A stretch of 64,000 nucleotides of DNA from Paenibacillus sp. BK033 (GCF_004345425.1 NZ_SLVP01000012.1:58935-122934), one strand, 5' to 3'. Shown: positions 45,244 through 53,097, counted from the stretch's first letter. Made by a program: numbers and translations. Notes: a model not told the origin generated them from the letters alone.

Positions 45244-45516
45244 TTAAACGTCACTTCCCTCCCGTAAATAAGCCACGCAAGCCCTCGCGCCTATATCCCC
45301 GTACGCGTCCACCTTCCCGCGGTAATAATGTACCGCCAGGAATCCGCCATCCTTCGTCTCGAACTCCGCCGCCTTCGTTTCCGCATACGTCTGCAGTTTC
45401 GTCATATTCGTACGAAGTCGCTTAACCTCCGCGGTCAGCTCCGTGATCCGCGCGGTATAATACGCTTCCGACTGCTGCATAATCTCCGTCATCCGCTGCG
45501 TATATGGATCGTTCAT
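45244..45516 (-). CDS. Coiled-coil phage protein
   Basis: 90 residues from the ATG at 45516 with AGGAGGCGCG (MNDPYTQRMTEIMQQSEAYY...). Central coiled coil (ITELTAEVKRLRTNMTKLQT), C-terminal compact part with HYYRGKVDAYGDIGARACVA. A frame reaching 45639 overlaps the previous gene and is less likely. Unknown role. Confidence 0.5.
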   Translation of the reverse strand: MNDPYTQRMTEIMQQSEAYYTARITELTAEVKRLRTNMTKLQTYAETKAAEFETKDGGFLAVHYYRGKVDAYGDIGARACVAYLREGSDV

Positions 45517-45526
45517 ATCGCGCCTC

Positions 45527-45877
45527 CTATTCCGAAGCGACTGGCGCAGTGGTATCCGTAAGTTGCGGGAACATTGCGACCGATATAGCGTTATTAAGTC
45601 GCGCAGTCTCTTGCGTATAGCCCGCCAATAAGTCCGCAATTGTACGCGCCTCCGTTGCGTTATTTACGTCACGTACGATCGCGCTCCGTACAGCCGCGGC
45701 TAGACCGTCCGGTGTAAGCGGATAGTAACCGGCAACGCGCCATTCTTCGCGTACATTAGCGTCTTTATCAGGCGTATACCACGGCGAGCGCGTTGGGTCT
45801 ACGAGGTGCTTGCGCTGTAACGTGAACTGCGTATCGTCCGCAGCGAGAGCGTAATTCGCGGTTATCATAACGTTCAT
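45527..45877 (-). CDS. Small phage protein, DUF5405-like (tentative)
   Basis: 116 residues from the ATG at 45877 with GGAGGAGGAG (MNVMITANYALAADDTQFTL...). The layout 'I..NYALA.D...F.LQRKH..DP', REEWRVAGYYPLTPDGLAAA then IADLLAGYTQ resembles DUF5405-type phage proteins. Tentative. First conventional gene of the leftward early block. Confidence 0.5.
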   Translation of the reverse strand: MNVMITANYALAADDTQFTLQRKHLVDPTRSPWYTPDKDANVREEWRVAGYYPLTPDGLAAAVRSAIVRDVNNATEARTIADLLAGYTQETARLNNAISVAMFPQLTDTTAPVASE

Positions 45878-46052
45878 AAGTACACTCCTCCTCCGTTTGT
45901 GTAAAATAGTGCAAACGATTTGGCGCGCGGTCACTGCCGGATGAAAATTACGTGTTGACATACGTGGCGCGCTCCGTTATTTTAAAGTCTTTTTCTTTAA
46001 AGATTTAAGTACTTAAGATCTTTACTCACTTAATAAATCATTACATTCTTTA

Positions 46053-46175
46053 TTAAGTTCGTACCGCAACGGGACAAAAACCGTCCGTTACGGATGTAAT
46101 AAACATATAAGGAACCGCGTGGACCTTAAAATATAAAAGAATAACACCGTACAACTCGCCGCGCCGGCCGCGCAC
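46053..46175 (-). CDS. Possible 40-residue early peptide
   Basis: GTG at 46175 is preceded by a strong GGGAGGTGA. The frame encodes VRGRRGELYGVILLYFKVHA then VPYMFITSVTDGFCPVAVRT. Basic start and hydrophobic middle. Supported only by the ribosome site. Confidence 0.35.
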   Translation of the reverse strand: MRGRRGELYGVILLYFKVHAVPYMFITSVTDGFCPVAVRT

Positions 46176-46234
46176 GTTTACCGCTCACCTCCCGTATAGG
46201 ATCATCCACGTATTTTCCACACGTTTTAGCCGCG

Positions 46235-46360
46235 CTAGGCTGCCTGAGGTATATTCGGAACCCCTGCGATGCTGGACGCGGTAATTACAGTGGAAATTGC
46301 GGGGACGTTTTTTGTCCCACTATAACGTACTGCTGGCGTGATGTATCCGTCACTAACCAT
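46235..46360 (-). CDS. Possible 41-residue peptide (weak)
   Basis: ATG at 46360 opens MVSDGYITPAVRYSGTKNVP... to a TAG at 46235. No ribosome site is visible, so it may be chance. It lies in the 680-bp early leader downstream of element C. Confidence 0.2.
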   Translation of the reverse strand: MVSDGYITPAVRYSGTKNVPAISTVITASSIAGVPNIPQAA

Positions 46361-46536
46361 TATGACCGCCAACAATCGTGTCGTGTATGTCCGACTTTCG
46401 AAAATAAATTAGTATACAAATAGTGCAAATACCTACGTTGTACTCGGGATTAACTCGCGTTCATCTTCGTTCCCTCCTTATACAGCGATAACGCTCGCCG
46501 CCCTAATCTCGCACACTTTCCGTGAAATAATTTTCC

Positions 46537-46579
46537 GCTTATACCGTACATACCCCCCATATCCTCGCGTATTGGGACA
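46537..46579 (-). promoter_or_regulatory. 43-bp conserved phage element, copy C
   Basis: Minus-strand TGTCCCAA, 12 nt, TGGGGGGTATGTACGGTA then TAAGC. It points into the long early leader and the small early genes. About 75 nt downstream is a strong ribosome site (AAGGAGGGAACGAAG) before a five-codon frame (46,450-46,464), possibly a leader peptide. Confidence 0.75.
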
Positions 46580-46585
46580 CGAAAA

Positions 46586-46633
46586 TAAAAAAAAAAACGG
46601 ACACCCAACGGAGATTAATCCGTTAAGTGTCCG
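46586..46633 (-). terminator. Intrinsic terminator of the rightmost phage gene
   Basis: Minus-strand arms of about 15 nt (46,633-46,619 and 46,612-46,598, mostly paired) followed by ten T residues. It ends the transcript of the DUF4177 gene and isolates element C from it. Confidence 0.88.
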
Positions 46634-46649
46634 CTATTGATGCGTTATA

Positions 46650-46841
46650 TTAGCCGACTCTGCGTTTAAACGTCGCGAAGAGTTCATCGGAGGAACCTAC
46701 GCCAGCGCCCGCAGTATACATCGCTACGAGCTCCCATCCTTCCGCGCCCAACCGGTTGAGTTCTTCGTCCGGATTAAACTTCGCTTTAAATACGCCCTTC
46801 CGCGCAAAACTAATCGTTTGATACTCGAATCTGTCCGCCAT
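46650..46841 (-). CDS. DUF4177 protein
   Basis: 63 residues (MADRFEYQTISFARKGVFKA...). 'FEYQTISF ... LNRLGAEGWELVAMY' is the DUF4177 signature, usually a small alpha/beta domain of unknown function. Single-gene unit with its own terminator at the extreme right of the prophage, so it could be expressed in the lysogen. Confidence 0.7.
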   Translation of the reverse strand: MADRFEYQTISFARKGVFKAKFNPDEELNRLGAEGWELVAMYTAGAGVGSSDELFATFKRRVG

Positions 46842-47050
46842 TAATCGATCGCTCCCCGTAATTTAAATAAACTGCGTATCCGTATAAATTCTACGTATAT
46901 TTGCCAATTTCCTTTACGTTGTATTGCACGTCCTATTTGCGGTAAAATAACGTTGACTGTAGGAGCGCGTATTAACTGTGTGCCTACGCCTGAATGTACG
47001 TATTAGGCACCGTATAGGTTTCGGAGTGCAAACCGTGACCCTTACGCTTT

Positions 47051-47094
47051 CCTAAACTGTGCGTCGCGGGTTCGAATCCCGCCGTGGCGCGCCA
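47051..47094 (+). other. attR candidate: tRNA-Arg(CCU)-like 3' half
   Basis: CCT (anticodon position), then a variable region, a T-arm GCGGG-TTCGAAT-CCCGC (47,066-47,082) and an acceptor 3' strand ending G-CCA at 47,094, followed by a strong terminator. The 5' half of the tRNA is missing; phage DNA precedes it. This is the expected structure of the attachment site at the end away from the restored tRNA gene. Between T-stem and discriminator there are eight instead of seven bases, so the isoacceptor call is not certain. Confidence 0.6.
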
Positions 47095-47108
47095 TAACAA
47101 AATGCCGA

Positions 47109-47139
47109 AAAACCCTTGATCATCAAGGGTTTTATTTTT
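47109..47139 (+). terminator. Terminator downstream of the tRNA fragment
   Basis: Perfect 11-bp stem AAAACCCTTGA / TCAAGGGTTTT, 3-nt loop, then ATTTTTT. Normal end of a tRNA transcription unit, which supports reading 47,051-47,094 as a former chromosomal tRNA 3' end. Confidence 0.85.
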
Positions 47140-47165
47140 TGTCTTTGGAGCTTTCTATAGCTCAT

Positions 47166-47920
47166 TTATATTCGAAAAGGGGGAATGAATCGACCATCGA
47201 TATCCGTGAAGCCGTATTCCTGTGCAAGATCGCCAACTTGAAGCACCGTTCCGTTTTTAAGCTGCACATTTTCATCCCCTGCCAAGGCGGTCACAGCACG
47301 CCCAATATAATACGGGGACTCCGTATGCTCTAGAGCCTCAACCTCCTTCCAGTGATCTTCGTCTGTAGTGAAATTCTTTAATACAAGTTCTGTTCTCATC
47401 CATCCAGGGGAGACAGCCACCACCGTTATCTTGGCGTTTTTGAAATCGTGAGCTAATCCAAACACTAATCGGTTAGTCGTATTCTTGGCCAGGTCGTAAT
47501 AGAAAGTTCCCAAATACTTATCCTGATCCCGGAAGGTGGTATGGACGATCAAACCGGAATCAGACTCCAACATAAGCGGTATCGCGTAATGGTTTGTCGC
47601 TATATGTGCCCGTACTCCGATTTGAAACATCGCATCCCACATATTCAGTGGATATTCCCAGAATGGTTTGGGTTGTAAATTTACTTCCAAGTCATGCAGT
47701 CCCCAAACGTTATTCACAAGGATATGGAGTCGCCCTTGCTCCTTTCGGATTCTCTCGATCAAAGCTTGCGTATCCTCGTCACTGGTATGATCGCAACGAC
47801 ATGCGTAAGCCTTTCCGCCGTTTTTTAGAATTTCCTCGACAGTCTGATCAATACTGCCTGGGAGTGCAGCATTATCTCGTAAACTTCTTCCGGACACATA
47901 AACTACAGAATATTCTCAAA
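47166..47920 (-). pseudogene. Short-chain dehydrogenase (SDR), 5'-truncated
   Basis: The frame begins within strand beta-2 (VVYVSGRSLRDNAALPGS) and lacks the N-terminal glycine-rich NAD(P)-binding motif. After it come HILVNNVWGLHDLEVN, the YYDLAKNTTNRL segment (YxxxK catalytic type), and SPGWMRTELVL. The first usable codon is a GTG at 47897 with no ribosome site; a stop lies a few codons upstream. About 30 residues are missing, so the gene is probably dead. The breakpoint lies about 800 bp from the attachment site. Confidence 0.7.
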
Positions 47921-47949
47921 ATCCAGCTATCGCGTAGAAATAATAAAAA

Positions 47950-47980
47950 GCGCGCAAATGGCCCTGATGAGCTTGCGCGC
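47950..47980. terminator. Bidirectional terminator
   Basis: GCGCGCAA / TTGCGCGC arms (47950-47957 and 47973-47980) with A and T runs on either side. Mainly ends the leftward hydrolase gene at 48,006. Confidence 0.8.
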
Positions 47981-48005
47981 TTTTTATTTGCTTTTTATTT
48001 GCTTT

Positions 48006-48731
48006 TTATAAACCTTCCGTCAACGCGGCGATACGGTTCCGTACATCGCCTTTAAACACTCCGCCATGATAGCAGATGACCGTTTCGATCTCGAAATCCT
48101 GGAGCTTCTTCAGCGACTGAAGCGCGGTTGCCATATCAGGCGTTACCGCTTCTCTAGGGCCATTCAATTGTCCTTTCTCCACAACCATCGCATCGCCTGC
48201 GATCAACGTCTTGCTTGGCCGATGATAGAGGCTCACATGACCCGGCGTATGGCCCGGCGTGTGGATAACCGTAATCCCGCCGGCAAACGGCAGATTTTCT
48301 CCATCCGCCATTGACCGGTTTACGTTTGCGCCTGTTGGATGTATGAAAGTCGCTTCAAACTGGCTGCGGGCAGTTTCAGGCAGCGCCCCAAGCAGACCCG
48401 CTATTCTTTCCGGCGATGCCTTAAGCATCGGCTTCCTGCCGTCGATAACGGCCCGATCATCCTCATGGGCGTAGACGACAAGCTCAGGATTGTCCGCTTT
48501 AAAGCCCGGAAGCCCCCCGATGTGATCAAGATCCTGATGAGTCAGAAGGATCGTATTCAATTTCCGTTCGCCGATGCCCGCCTGCTTGGCAAGCTCTATA
48601 ATGATTGAGGCCGAACCCGGCATGCCAGTATCGACCAGCACCCATTCATCCTTGTCGTATATAACCGTCGGACAGACTGTCATCGGCCCCAAATCAAGCT
48701 CCAACATCTCAATACCATCTGCAATCCGCAT
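48006..48731 (-). CDS. Metallo-beta-lactamase-fold hydrolase
   Basis: 241 residues. Metal-binding motif LLTHQDLDHIGGLPG (HxxxDH), GHTPGHVSLYHRPS, IAGDAMVVEKGQLNG and a late ICYHGG. Opens with ELDLGPMTVCPTVIYDKDEW and LVDTGMPGSASIIIELAKQA as in YqjP/quorum-quenching-like hydrolases. Cytoplasmic (no signal peptide). Substrate cannot be predicted. Single gene unit with a terminator downstream. Confidence 0.9.
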   Translation of the reverse strand: MRIADGIEMLELDLGPMTVCPTVIYDKDEWVLVDTGMPGSASIIIELAKQAGIGERKLNTILLTHQDLDHIGGLPGFKADNPELVVYAHEDDRAVIDGRKPMLKASPERIAGLLGALPETARSQFEATFIHPTGANVNRSMADGENLPFAGGITVIHTPGHTPGHVSLYHRPSKTLIAGDAMVVEKGQLNGPREAVTPDMATALQSLKKLQDFEIETVICYHGGVFKGDVRNRIAALTEGL

Positions 48732-48959
48732 AGTAATGCCTCCGTTTCAAATGAGCCTTTAACATACGAGTAGAGTATAGATCTCCCCATAGCCGCGCGT
48801 CAAATCGTCCTCATTCACCGTTGTCAAAGCTGGATTTCGCAGTAAAATATGTCTAAAAGGATTTGTCTCGGCATTCCCGATGAATACGGGTTTATGGACG
48901 AGGAACCCATGGTATACTGGTTGTAAATTTTAACCAAGTCAATGCCATGGAGGTTTAAC

Positions 48960-49226
48960 ATGATCGTCGTAATGATTATATTCGGTTTATTGGCAGCCTT
49001 TTTCGCCTACTGGATCCTGCACGAAGTTATTCAAAGCGCTATCGACAATTCAGCGATGGCCAGAAACATTCAGGAAATCCGGGATCATCTGGTCGGCAAA
49101 ACGGTCGAACAGCCACAGACCGCAGGCGGTGAGGAGCATGAGAATTGCCCGGGCTGCGGACATCTCGTTCATAAGTCGGATAGAGCATGCGCCAATTGCG
49201 GATTGGCATTAAGGGATTCGGACTAA
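48960..49226 (+). CDS. Membrane-anchored zinc-ribbon protein
   Basis: 88 residues from the ATG at 48960 with GGAGG. One transmembrane segment (MIIFGLLAAFFAYWILHEVI), a short helical linker, and a C-terminal zinc ribbon with CPGCGHLV and CANCGLAL. Such small proteins are common near signalling or cell-surface genes, but no partner is obvious here. A weak promoter (TTTATG-16-TATACT) lies 40 bp upstream. Confidence 0.65.
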   Translation: MIVVMIIFGLLAAFFAYWILHEVIQSAIDNSAMARNIQEIRDHLVGKTVEQPQTAGGEEHENCPGCGHLVHKSDRACANCGLALRDSD

Positions 49227-49288
49227 CGGATTTACAATTTCTTTACACGTCGCGCATAACAATCGCCCGACCCGACCATAATACTTGT

Positions 49289-49542
49289 GACGGTGTAAGT
49301 GAGGTGTGGTTCCATTGGCCTATTCGGTGCAAGAACTGCTGAGGGATCTTAACTAGCCACTTATAACGATGGAAGCGAGGGGTTGTGCCGCAGAGTACAT
49401 CCAACCGCGTGCTTAACACGTTCCGCCCTAACGGTTCGTGAGTAAGCCGTGCCCGAGTGATCGATACGTGAAGTGTGATATGTAAAGTCTCATTCAAACA
49501 ACACACCGTCGGAGGAGGGGCCTGTAAAAGGGCTCCTCTTTT
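49289..49542 (+). ncRNA. Unidentified structured RNA candidate with terminator
   Basis: A 360-bp gene-free stretch. GACGGTGT (49289-49296) pairs with ACACCGTC (49503-49510), closing about 220 nt. Inside are further hairpins, for example GCTTAACACG...CGTGAGTAAGC (about 49,411-49,448) and TTCCAT/ATGGAA. A GAGGAG-15 nt-CTCCTC stem with CC/GG and a T run (49512-49542) ends it 60 bp before the DinB gene. The closed-loop layout is that of a small regulatory RNA (6S-like or riboswitch-like), but I do not recognise the family. A 13-codon frame from a TTG at 49,315 is also present. Confidence 0.5.
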
Positions 49543-49601
49543 CTATTGAAAACCACCACCGCAGGCGGTATACTCCAATTAATTCTAAGGAGGTGCCATT
49601 C

Positions 49602-50120
49602 ATGCTCGAACGTCCGCAAGCAGGCGAATACAACGAGTTTTTCACTCGTTACATCGGCCTTGTACCCGAAGGGAATTTAATTGCTTTATTAGAAGAACAG
49701 CAGGCGGAAACAAATCGCATCTACGCCGCCTTATCCGCAGAACAAGCGGATTACCGCTATGGCGAAGGCAAGTGGTCGCTAAAAGAAGTATTGGGTCACG
49801 TGACGGATACGGAGCGCATTATGAGCTATCGTCTGCTCCGCATTGCAAGAGGCGACCAAACCCCGCTTCCGGGCTTCGACCAAGACGCTTACATGGAAGG
49901 CAACCCGTTCAGCGCGCTCACCGTTGCGGATCTTCTCGAGAATTATAATGCCGTGCGCCAAGCAACGATCATTCTGCTCAGGCAGCTGCCGGCGGAAGCT
50001 TTCGCCCGCTCCGGATTTGCCAACAAATCGCAATTAACCGCTCGCGCAATCGCATATATCATGTATGGACATGAGCGGAATCATCTCTCGATTATCCACG
50101 AGCGTTACTTGAACGGCTAA
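49602..50120 (+). CDS. DinB-family protein
   Basis: 172 residues from the ATG at 49602 with AAGGAGGTG. Four-helix DinB layout with the three metal-binding histidines: VLGHVTDTERIMSYRLLR, and YIMYGHERNHLSIIHERY near the C-terminus. DinB-like (DUF664) enzymes include bacillithiol-dependent transferases; without a substrate clue I leave it at family level. The structured RNA candidate lies immediately upstream. Confidence 0.85.
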   Translation: MLERPQAGEYNEFFTRYIGLVPEGNLIALLEEQQAETNRIYAALSAEQADYRYGEGKWSLKEVLGHVTDTERIMSYRLLRIARGDQTPLPGFDQDAYMEGNPFSALTVADLLENYNAVRQATIILLRQLPAEAFARSGFANKSQLTARAIAYIMYGHERNHLSIIHERYLNG

Positions 50121-50783
50121 TTATTTGCGCTTGTCCAGCCGGGAGGCAGCGAAGCTGCCTGTCCATTGGACAAGCTGAACGAGAATAACCAGAATCACGA
50201 TACACGCCGCCATAACCTCGGTATCAAACCGCTGATACCCATAGCGTATCGCCAAATCTCCGATGCCTCCGCCCCCGACGGTACCCGCCGCGGCCGAATA
50301 CGAGATAAAGCTGATGATCGTTACCGTAAGGCCGGATACCAGTCCCGGGCGGGCTTCGGATAACAGAACCCCCCATATGATATGCGTCAACGGCGCTCCG
50401 GAGGCTACTGCAGCTTCAATAACCCCATTAGGCACATCCCGCAGGCTTTGCTCCACCAGCCGCGCGTAGAACGGAATAGCCGCTACCGACAACGATACGG
50501 AAGCTGCAAGCGGTCCAATCGCAGTTCCCACGATCATCCTGGAGAATGGTATCAGGGCTACGAGCAATATAAGGAACGGGAAAGACCGAACCAGATTCAC
50601 CGCATAACTGACAATGCCGTATAACGGGCGGTTAGACCGCAGATGGCCGGGTGCCGTAAGGAACAGGAGTATGCCGATTGGCAGGCCGATAACGACCGCT
50701 GCAGCGACCGAAATGGAGACCATCGTGAAGGTCTGCTGGATCGCTCTGATCATCTCCGATTTTAAAGCCAGAACGCTATCCAC
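50121..50783 (-). CDS. Methionine-type ABC transporter permease (MetI/MetP-like)
   Basis: 220 residues, five or six transmembrane segments (e.g. MVSISVAAAVVIGLPIGILL), and the EAA loop IEAAVASGAPLTHIIWGVLL. GYQRFDTEVMAACIVILVIL near the end is typical of MetI. It overlaps the ATPase gene by 8 bp. No substrate-binding protein gene follows in the window. Confidence 0.88.
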   Translation of the reverse strand: MDSVLALKSEMIRAIQQTFTMVSISVAAAVVIGLPIGILLFLTAPGHLRSNRPLYGIVSYAVNLVRSFPFLILLVALIPFSRMIVGTAIGPLAASVSLSVAAIPFYARLVEQSLRDVPNGVIEAAVASGAPLTHIIWGVLLSEARPGLVSGLTVTIISFISYSAAAGTVGGGGIGDLAIRYGYQRFDTEVMAACIVILVILVQLVQWTGSFAASRLDKRK

Positions 50784-51558
50784 GGTAACCCTCCCCTCTC
50801 TGCCACAGGGAAGAGGAAGCTCCTTCGGCGGTATCGAATAAGAACTGCCCCAGCGGCGTTGCCGGCTTAACCCTGGAAAGACTCATATCCAGCCGTTCCG
50901 TTATCTGCCCGTTCTCCATGACCGCAATATGGCTGCATAAGCGCTTGGCCACCTGAATCTCATGCGTCACGAGCATGATCGTCACTTGAAGCTCCCGGTT
51001 GATTTTCTCCAGGAATTCGAGGATCGACAAGGTCGTAACCGGATCAAGCGCCGAAGTAGGCTCATCGCACAGCAGCACCTTCGGATTATTCGCAAGAGCC
51101 CTGGCGATCGCCACCCGCTGCTTCTGCCCGCCGCTCAGCTGAGCCGGGTACTGCCTCGATTTATCCGCCAGTCCAACGATCTCAAGGCATTCCTCCACTC
51201 TTCTCTTCCGCTCTCTGGAAGGGAGCTTCGCTGTCTTGAGCACGAATTCCACGTTAGCGGCGCAAGTCTCGTTGCTAAGCAAATTATAATGCTGAAATAT
51301 CATTCCAATCGATCGTCTAGCCTCCCGCAGCTCTCCCGCGCTTAGCCCCGTAAGCTCTTGTCCATCTATATAAACCTCTCCGGCCGTTGGCACCTCGAGC
51401 AGATTGGCCATTCGAAGCAAGGTGGATTTACCCGCTCCGCTGAACCCAATGATCCCTTGTATCTGCCCCTTCTCTATATGCAGCGAGGTAGGCTTGACCG
51501 CCTCCACCCACTGCCTTCCGGCTTTATAGCTTTTGCTGACTTCTCTATACGTAATCAT
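50776..51558 (-). CDS. Methionine-type ABC transporter ATPase lacking the NIL domain (MetN-like)
   Basis: 260 residues: Walker A GIIGFSGAGKSTLLRM, Q-loop IFQHYNLLS, signature QLSGGQKQRVAIARAL, Walker B LLCDEPTSALDP, H-loop VTHEI. MetN proteins have about 340 residues with a C-terminal regulatory NIL domain; here it ends shortly after the ATPase core (LSRVKPATPLGQFLFD), so feedback by methionine is probably absent. No S-box leader is visible in the 100 bases upstream. Confidence 0.9.
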   Translation of the reverse strand: MITYREVSKSYKAGRQWVEAVKPTSLHIEKGQIQGIIGFSGAGKSTLLRMANLLEVPTAGEVYIDGQELTGLSAGELREARRSIGMIFQHYNLLSNETCAANVEFVLKTAKLPSRERKRRVEECLEIVGLADKSRQYPAQLSGGQKQRVAIARALANNPKVLLCDEPTSALDPVTTLSILEFLEKINRELQVTIMLVTHEIQVAKRLCSHIAVMENGQITERLDMSLSRVKPATPLGQFLFDTAEGASSSLWQRGEGYRG

Positions 51559-51661
51559 GGGTTTCTCCTACTTATCTCCGTGAACTTGCCCTTATGGTAG
51601 CAAACATCGGCAGTCAAGGGCAAGCTAAGCCTCTCAGGCAAGAGGCCTAGCTGTCCGCTCT

Positions 51662-52429
51662 TTATTGCGCGTTCGTACTCGGCCTGCGGAGCCCTATTCC
51701 ATGGAGCTGCTGCATGCTGCGATTTACACGCTTCCGATATTGAGTGGTTCTGGTTATGATTGCCCCCTTGGAATTCAGCAGATTCCTGTCTGTAATTTTC
51801 CACGTATGAGAGCTGCGGTCCGCTCTTCGCATAGCAGCAAAGTTATAGGGCGATGTCGTATAGACGCGGAACTTATGGTTCAGCGCTCCTTTAATAAACC
51901 GTACGTCCGAGCCCTGGCGGACTTTGGTGTTGAAGGACACCTTCTCCAGCACCCGCTTATGGAACATAATCGTCGCACCGGCAACCTTGCTGACCGGAGC
52001 ATACCAGGATGCACTCCTTTTGCGCAGCATTAAGGTCGAGCGGTGCGGGAAAAAATAATATATCTCCAGTTTTCCGACAATATCCGCCTTGCTGGTCTGG
52101 AACATGGACAGCGCTTCAGGAATGTAATTGGCGCCGTAGTAATCATCATCGTCGAATTTGGCAATATAGTCATGTTTGGCGAGCGAAGCCCCGTAATTGA
52201 GACAGGCGCCAAGCTTCGAGCTCTCCGGCATCCGGAAGACTCTTACATTCGAATAAGCTTTCGCCTTGTTCTGATAGGGCTGGAGCCCGGCGTTATCCTT
52301 ATTCACAATGATAATAAGCTCTTTATTGCTCCAATCCTGACGGGCATAATTCTGAAAGATTTGATTCATCAGCTGGGGGCGCATGGTGGATGTAATAATC
52401 GTGACGCCTCTTGCGTCTGCAGCGCTCAT
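51662..52429 (-). CDS. Family 2 glycosyltransferase
   Basis: 255 residues. GT-A fold start VTIITSTMRPQLMNQIFQNY, ELIIIVNKDNAG, KLGACLNYGASLAKHDYIAK, and the metal-binding FDDDDYYGANYIPEAL. C-terminal part basic. Similar small GT2 proteins in spore formers act on surface or spore-coat sugars; target unknown. A hairpin (51,623-51,652) follows the stop codon. Confidence 0.85.
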   Translation of the reverse strand: MSAADARGVTIITSTMRPQLMNQIFQNYARQDWSNKELIIIVNKDNAGLQPYQNKAKAYSNVRVFRMPESSKLGACLNYGASLAKHDYIAKFDDDDYYGANYIPEALSMFQTSKADIVGKLEIYYFFPHRSTLMLRKRSASWYAPVSKVAGATIMFHKRVLEKVSFNTKVRQGSDVRFIKGALNHKFRVYTTSPYNFAAMRRADRSSHTWKITDRNLLNSKGAIITRTTQYRKRVNRSMQQLHGIGLRRPSTNAQ

Positions 52430-52578
52430 CGCTTTCGCAACCTCCTATTAATGTTGTGGAAAGAGGCATGGCATTCGGGCGTATTGGCCGCTGTGCTCCC
52501 CTTTCCGGCAACGATACCGATAGTATATGCGTGCCTGCCCCAATATCGACGGACAACAGCCCTGATTTATCATTCGAA

Positions 52579-52625
52579 TAAAATAAGGCCCTTGCAGACG
52601 CGTCAGCCGCGCTTGCAAAGGCCTA
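52579..52625 (-). terminator. Intrinsic terminator of the NucA/NucB-type gene
   Basis: Minus-strand AGGCCTTTGCAAGCGCG pairs imperfectly with CGCGTCTGCAAGGGCCT across a 5-nt loop, followed by TATTTTATT. Directly after the stop at 52,630. Confidence 0.8.
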
Positions 52626-52629
52626 TTCA

Positions 52630-53055
52630 TTACTTCACTATAAATTCCACCCGGGTTCCGTCCGGGAACGTATCGAGCTGGTTGCTAACCCAAGCACCGG
52701 CTCCGCGATTGTCGGATGGAGCGATATACGCGATATCGGCACCTTCTCCGCCTTCCTTGCACATCGCCATCGGCCATTCATCGCGGTCATAGCCCTTTTT
52801 GGCCGGAATATCCTTGAGCGATTCCTTGCGGTTCTCCTCGGCATTCTCCCGGTCAATCGTACAAATCTTGGATTCCCCCGAAGCCATGGCTTCTCGGATA
52901 TGCTCTGCCGTCTCCGGATATCGGTCAGCCGGGAACTCCAAGGTATAGCTGCTTAATGAAGCAGGCTCTGTTGAAAGCTGCCCCTGCCAATCGTCTAAAT
53001 GAGGTACGACATAGATCACAATGGCCACTGCTATAATGGCGAGTAGTTTCTTCAA
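52630..53055 (-). CDS. Secreted NucA/NucB-family deoxyribonuclease
   Basis: 141 residues. N-terminal signal/anchor (KKLLAIIAVAIVIYVVPHLD), then the NucA/NucB core: CTIDRENAEENRKESLKDIP, GYDRDEWPMAMCKEGGEGAD, YIAPSDNRGAGAWVSNQL. Family members are the DNA-entry nuclease of competence and the extracellular sporulation nuclease NucB, both degrading DNA outside the cytoplasm. Length is normal. GT2 lies downstream after a terminator. Confidence 0.92.
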   Translation of the reverse strand: MKKLLAIIAVAIVIYVVPHLDDWQGQLSTEPASLSSYTLEFPADRYPETAEHIREAMASGESKICTIDRENAEENRKESLKDIPAKKGYDRDEWPMAMCKEGGEGADIAYIAPSDNRGAGAWVSNQLDTFPDGTRVEFIVK

Positions 53056-53097
53056 AGCTAAGTAACCCCCTGCTGCAATTCGGCAAGCTAAATTCCG

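Larger units (their letters stand above)
1..47094. mobile_element. Integrated temperate siphophage (prophage), left end outside the window
   Basis: A continuous run of phage genes extends from the window edge to a tRNA-Arg-like 3' half at 47,051-47,094. It holds tape measure, tail, capsid, portal and terminase genes, a complete replication set, nucleotide metabolism genes and several XRE-type regulators, almost all on the minus strand. At the junction, gene content and codon use change to ordinary chromosomal genes. No integrase, holin or endolysin is visible; they are presumably left of position 1. The repressor-type genes and tRNA junction argue for a temperate phage, but without the other end I cannot prove that it is intact. 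Confidence 0.9.

Noticed and set aside
1..47094. CRISPR array or insertion sequence
   Set aside because: The repeats seen are short operator- or iteron-like arrays without spacers, and no transposase frame or terminal inverted repeats were found.
37371..47094. Integrase gene near the right attachment site
   Set aside because: No tyrosine or serine recombinase motif was seen in any frame of this region.
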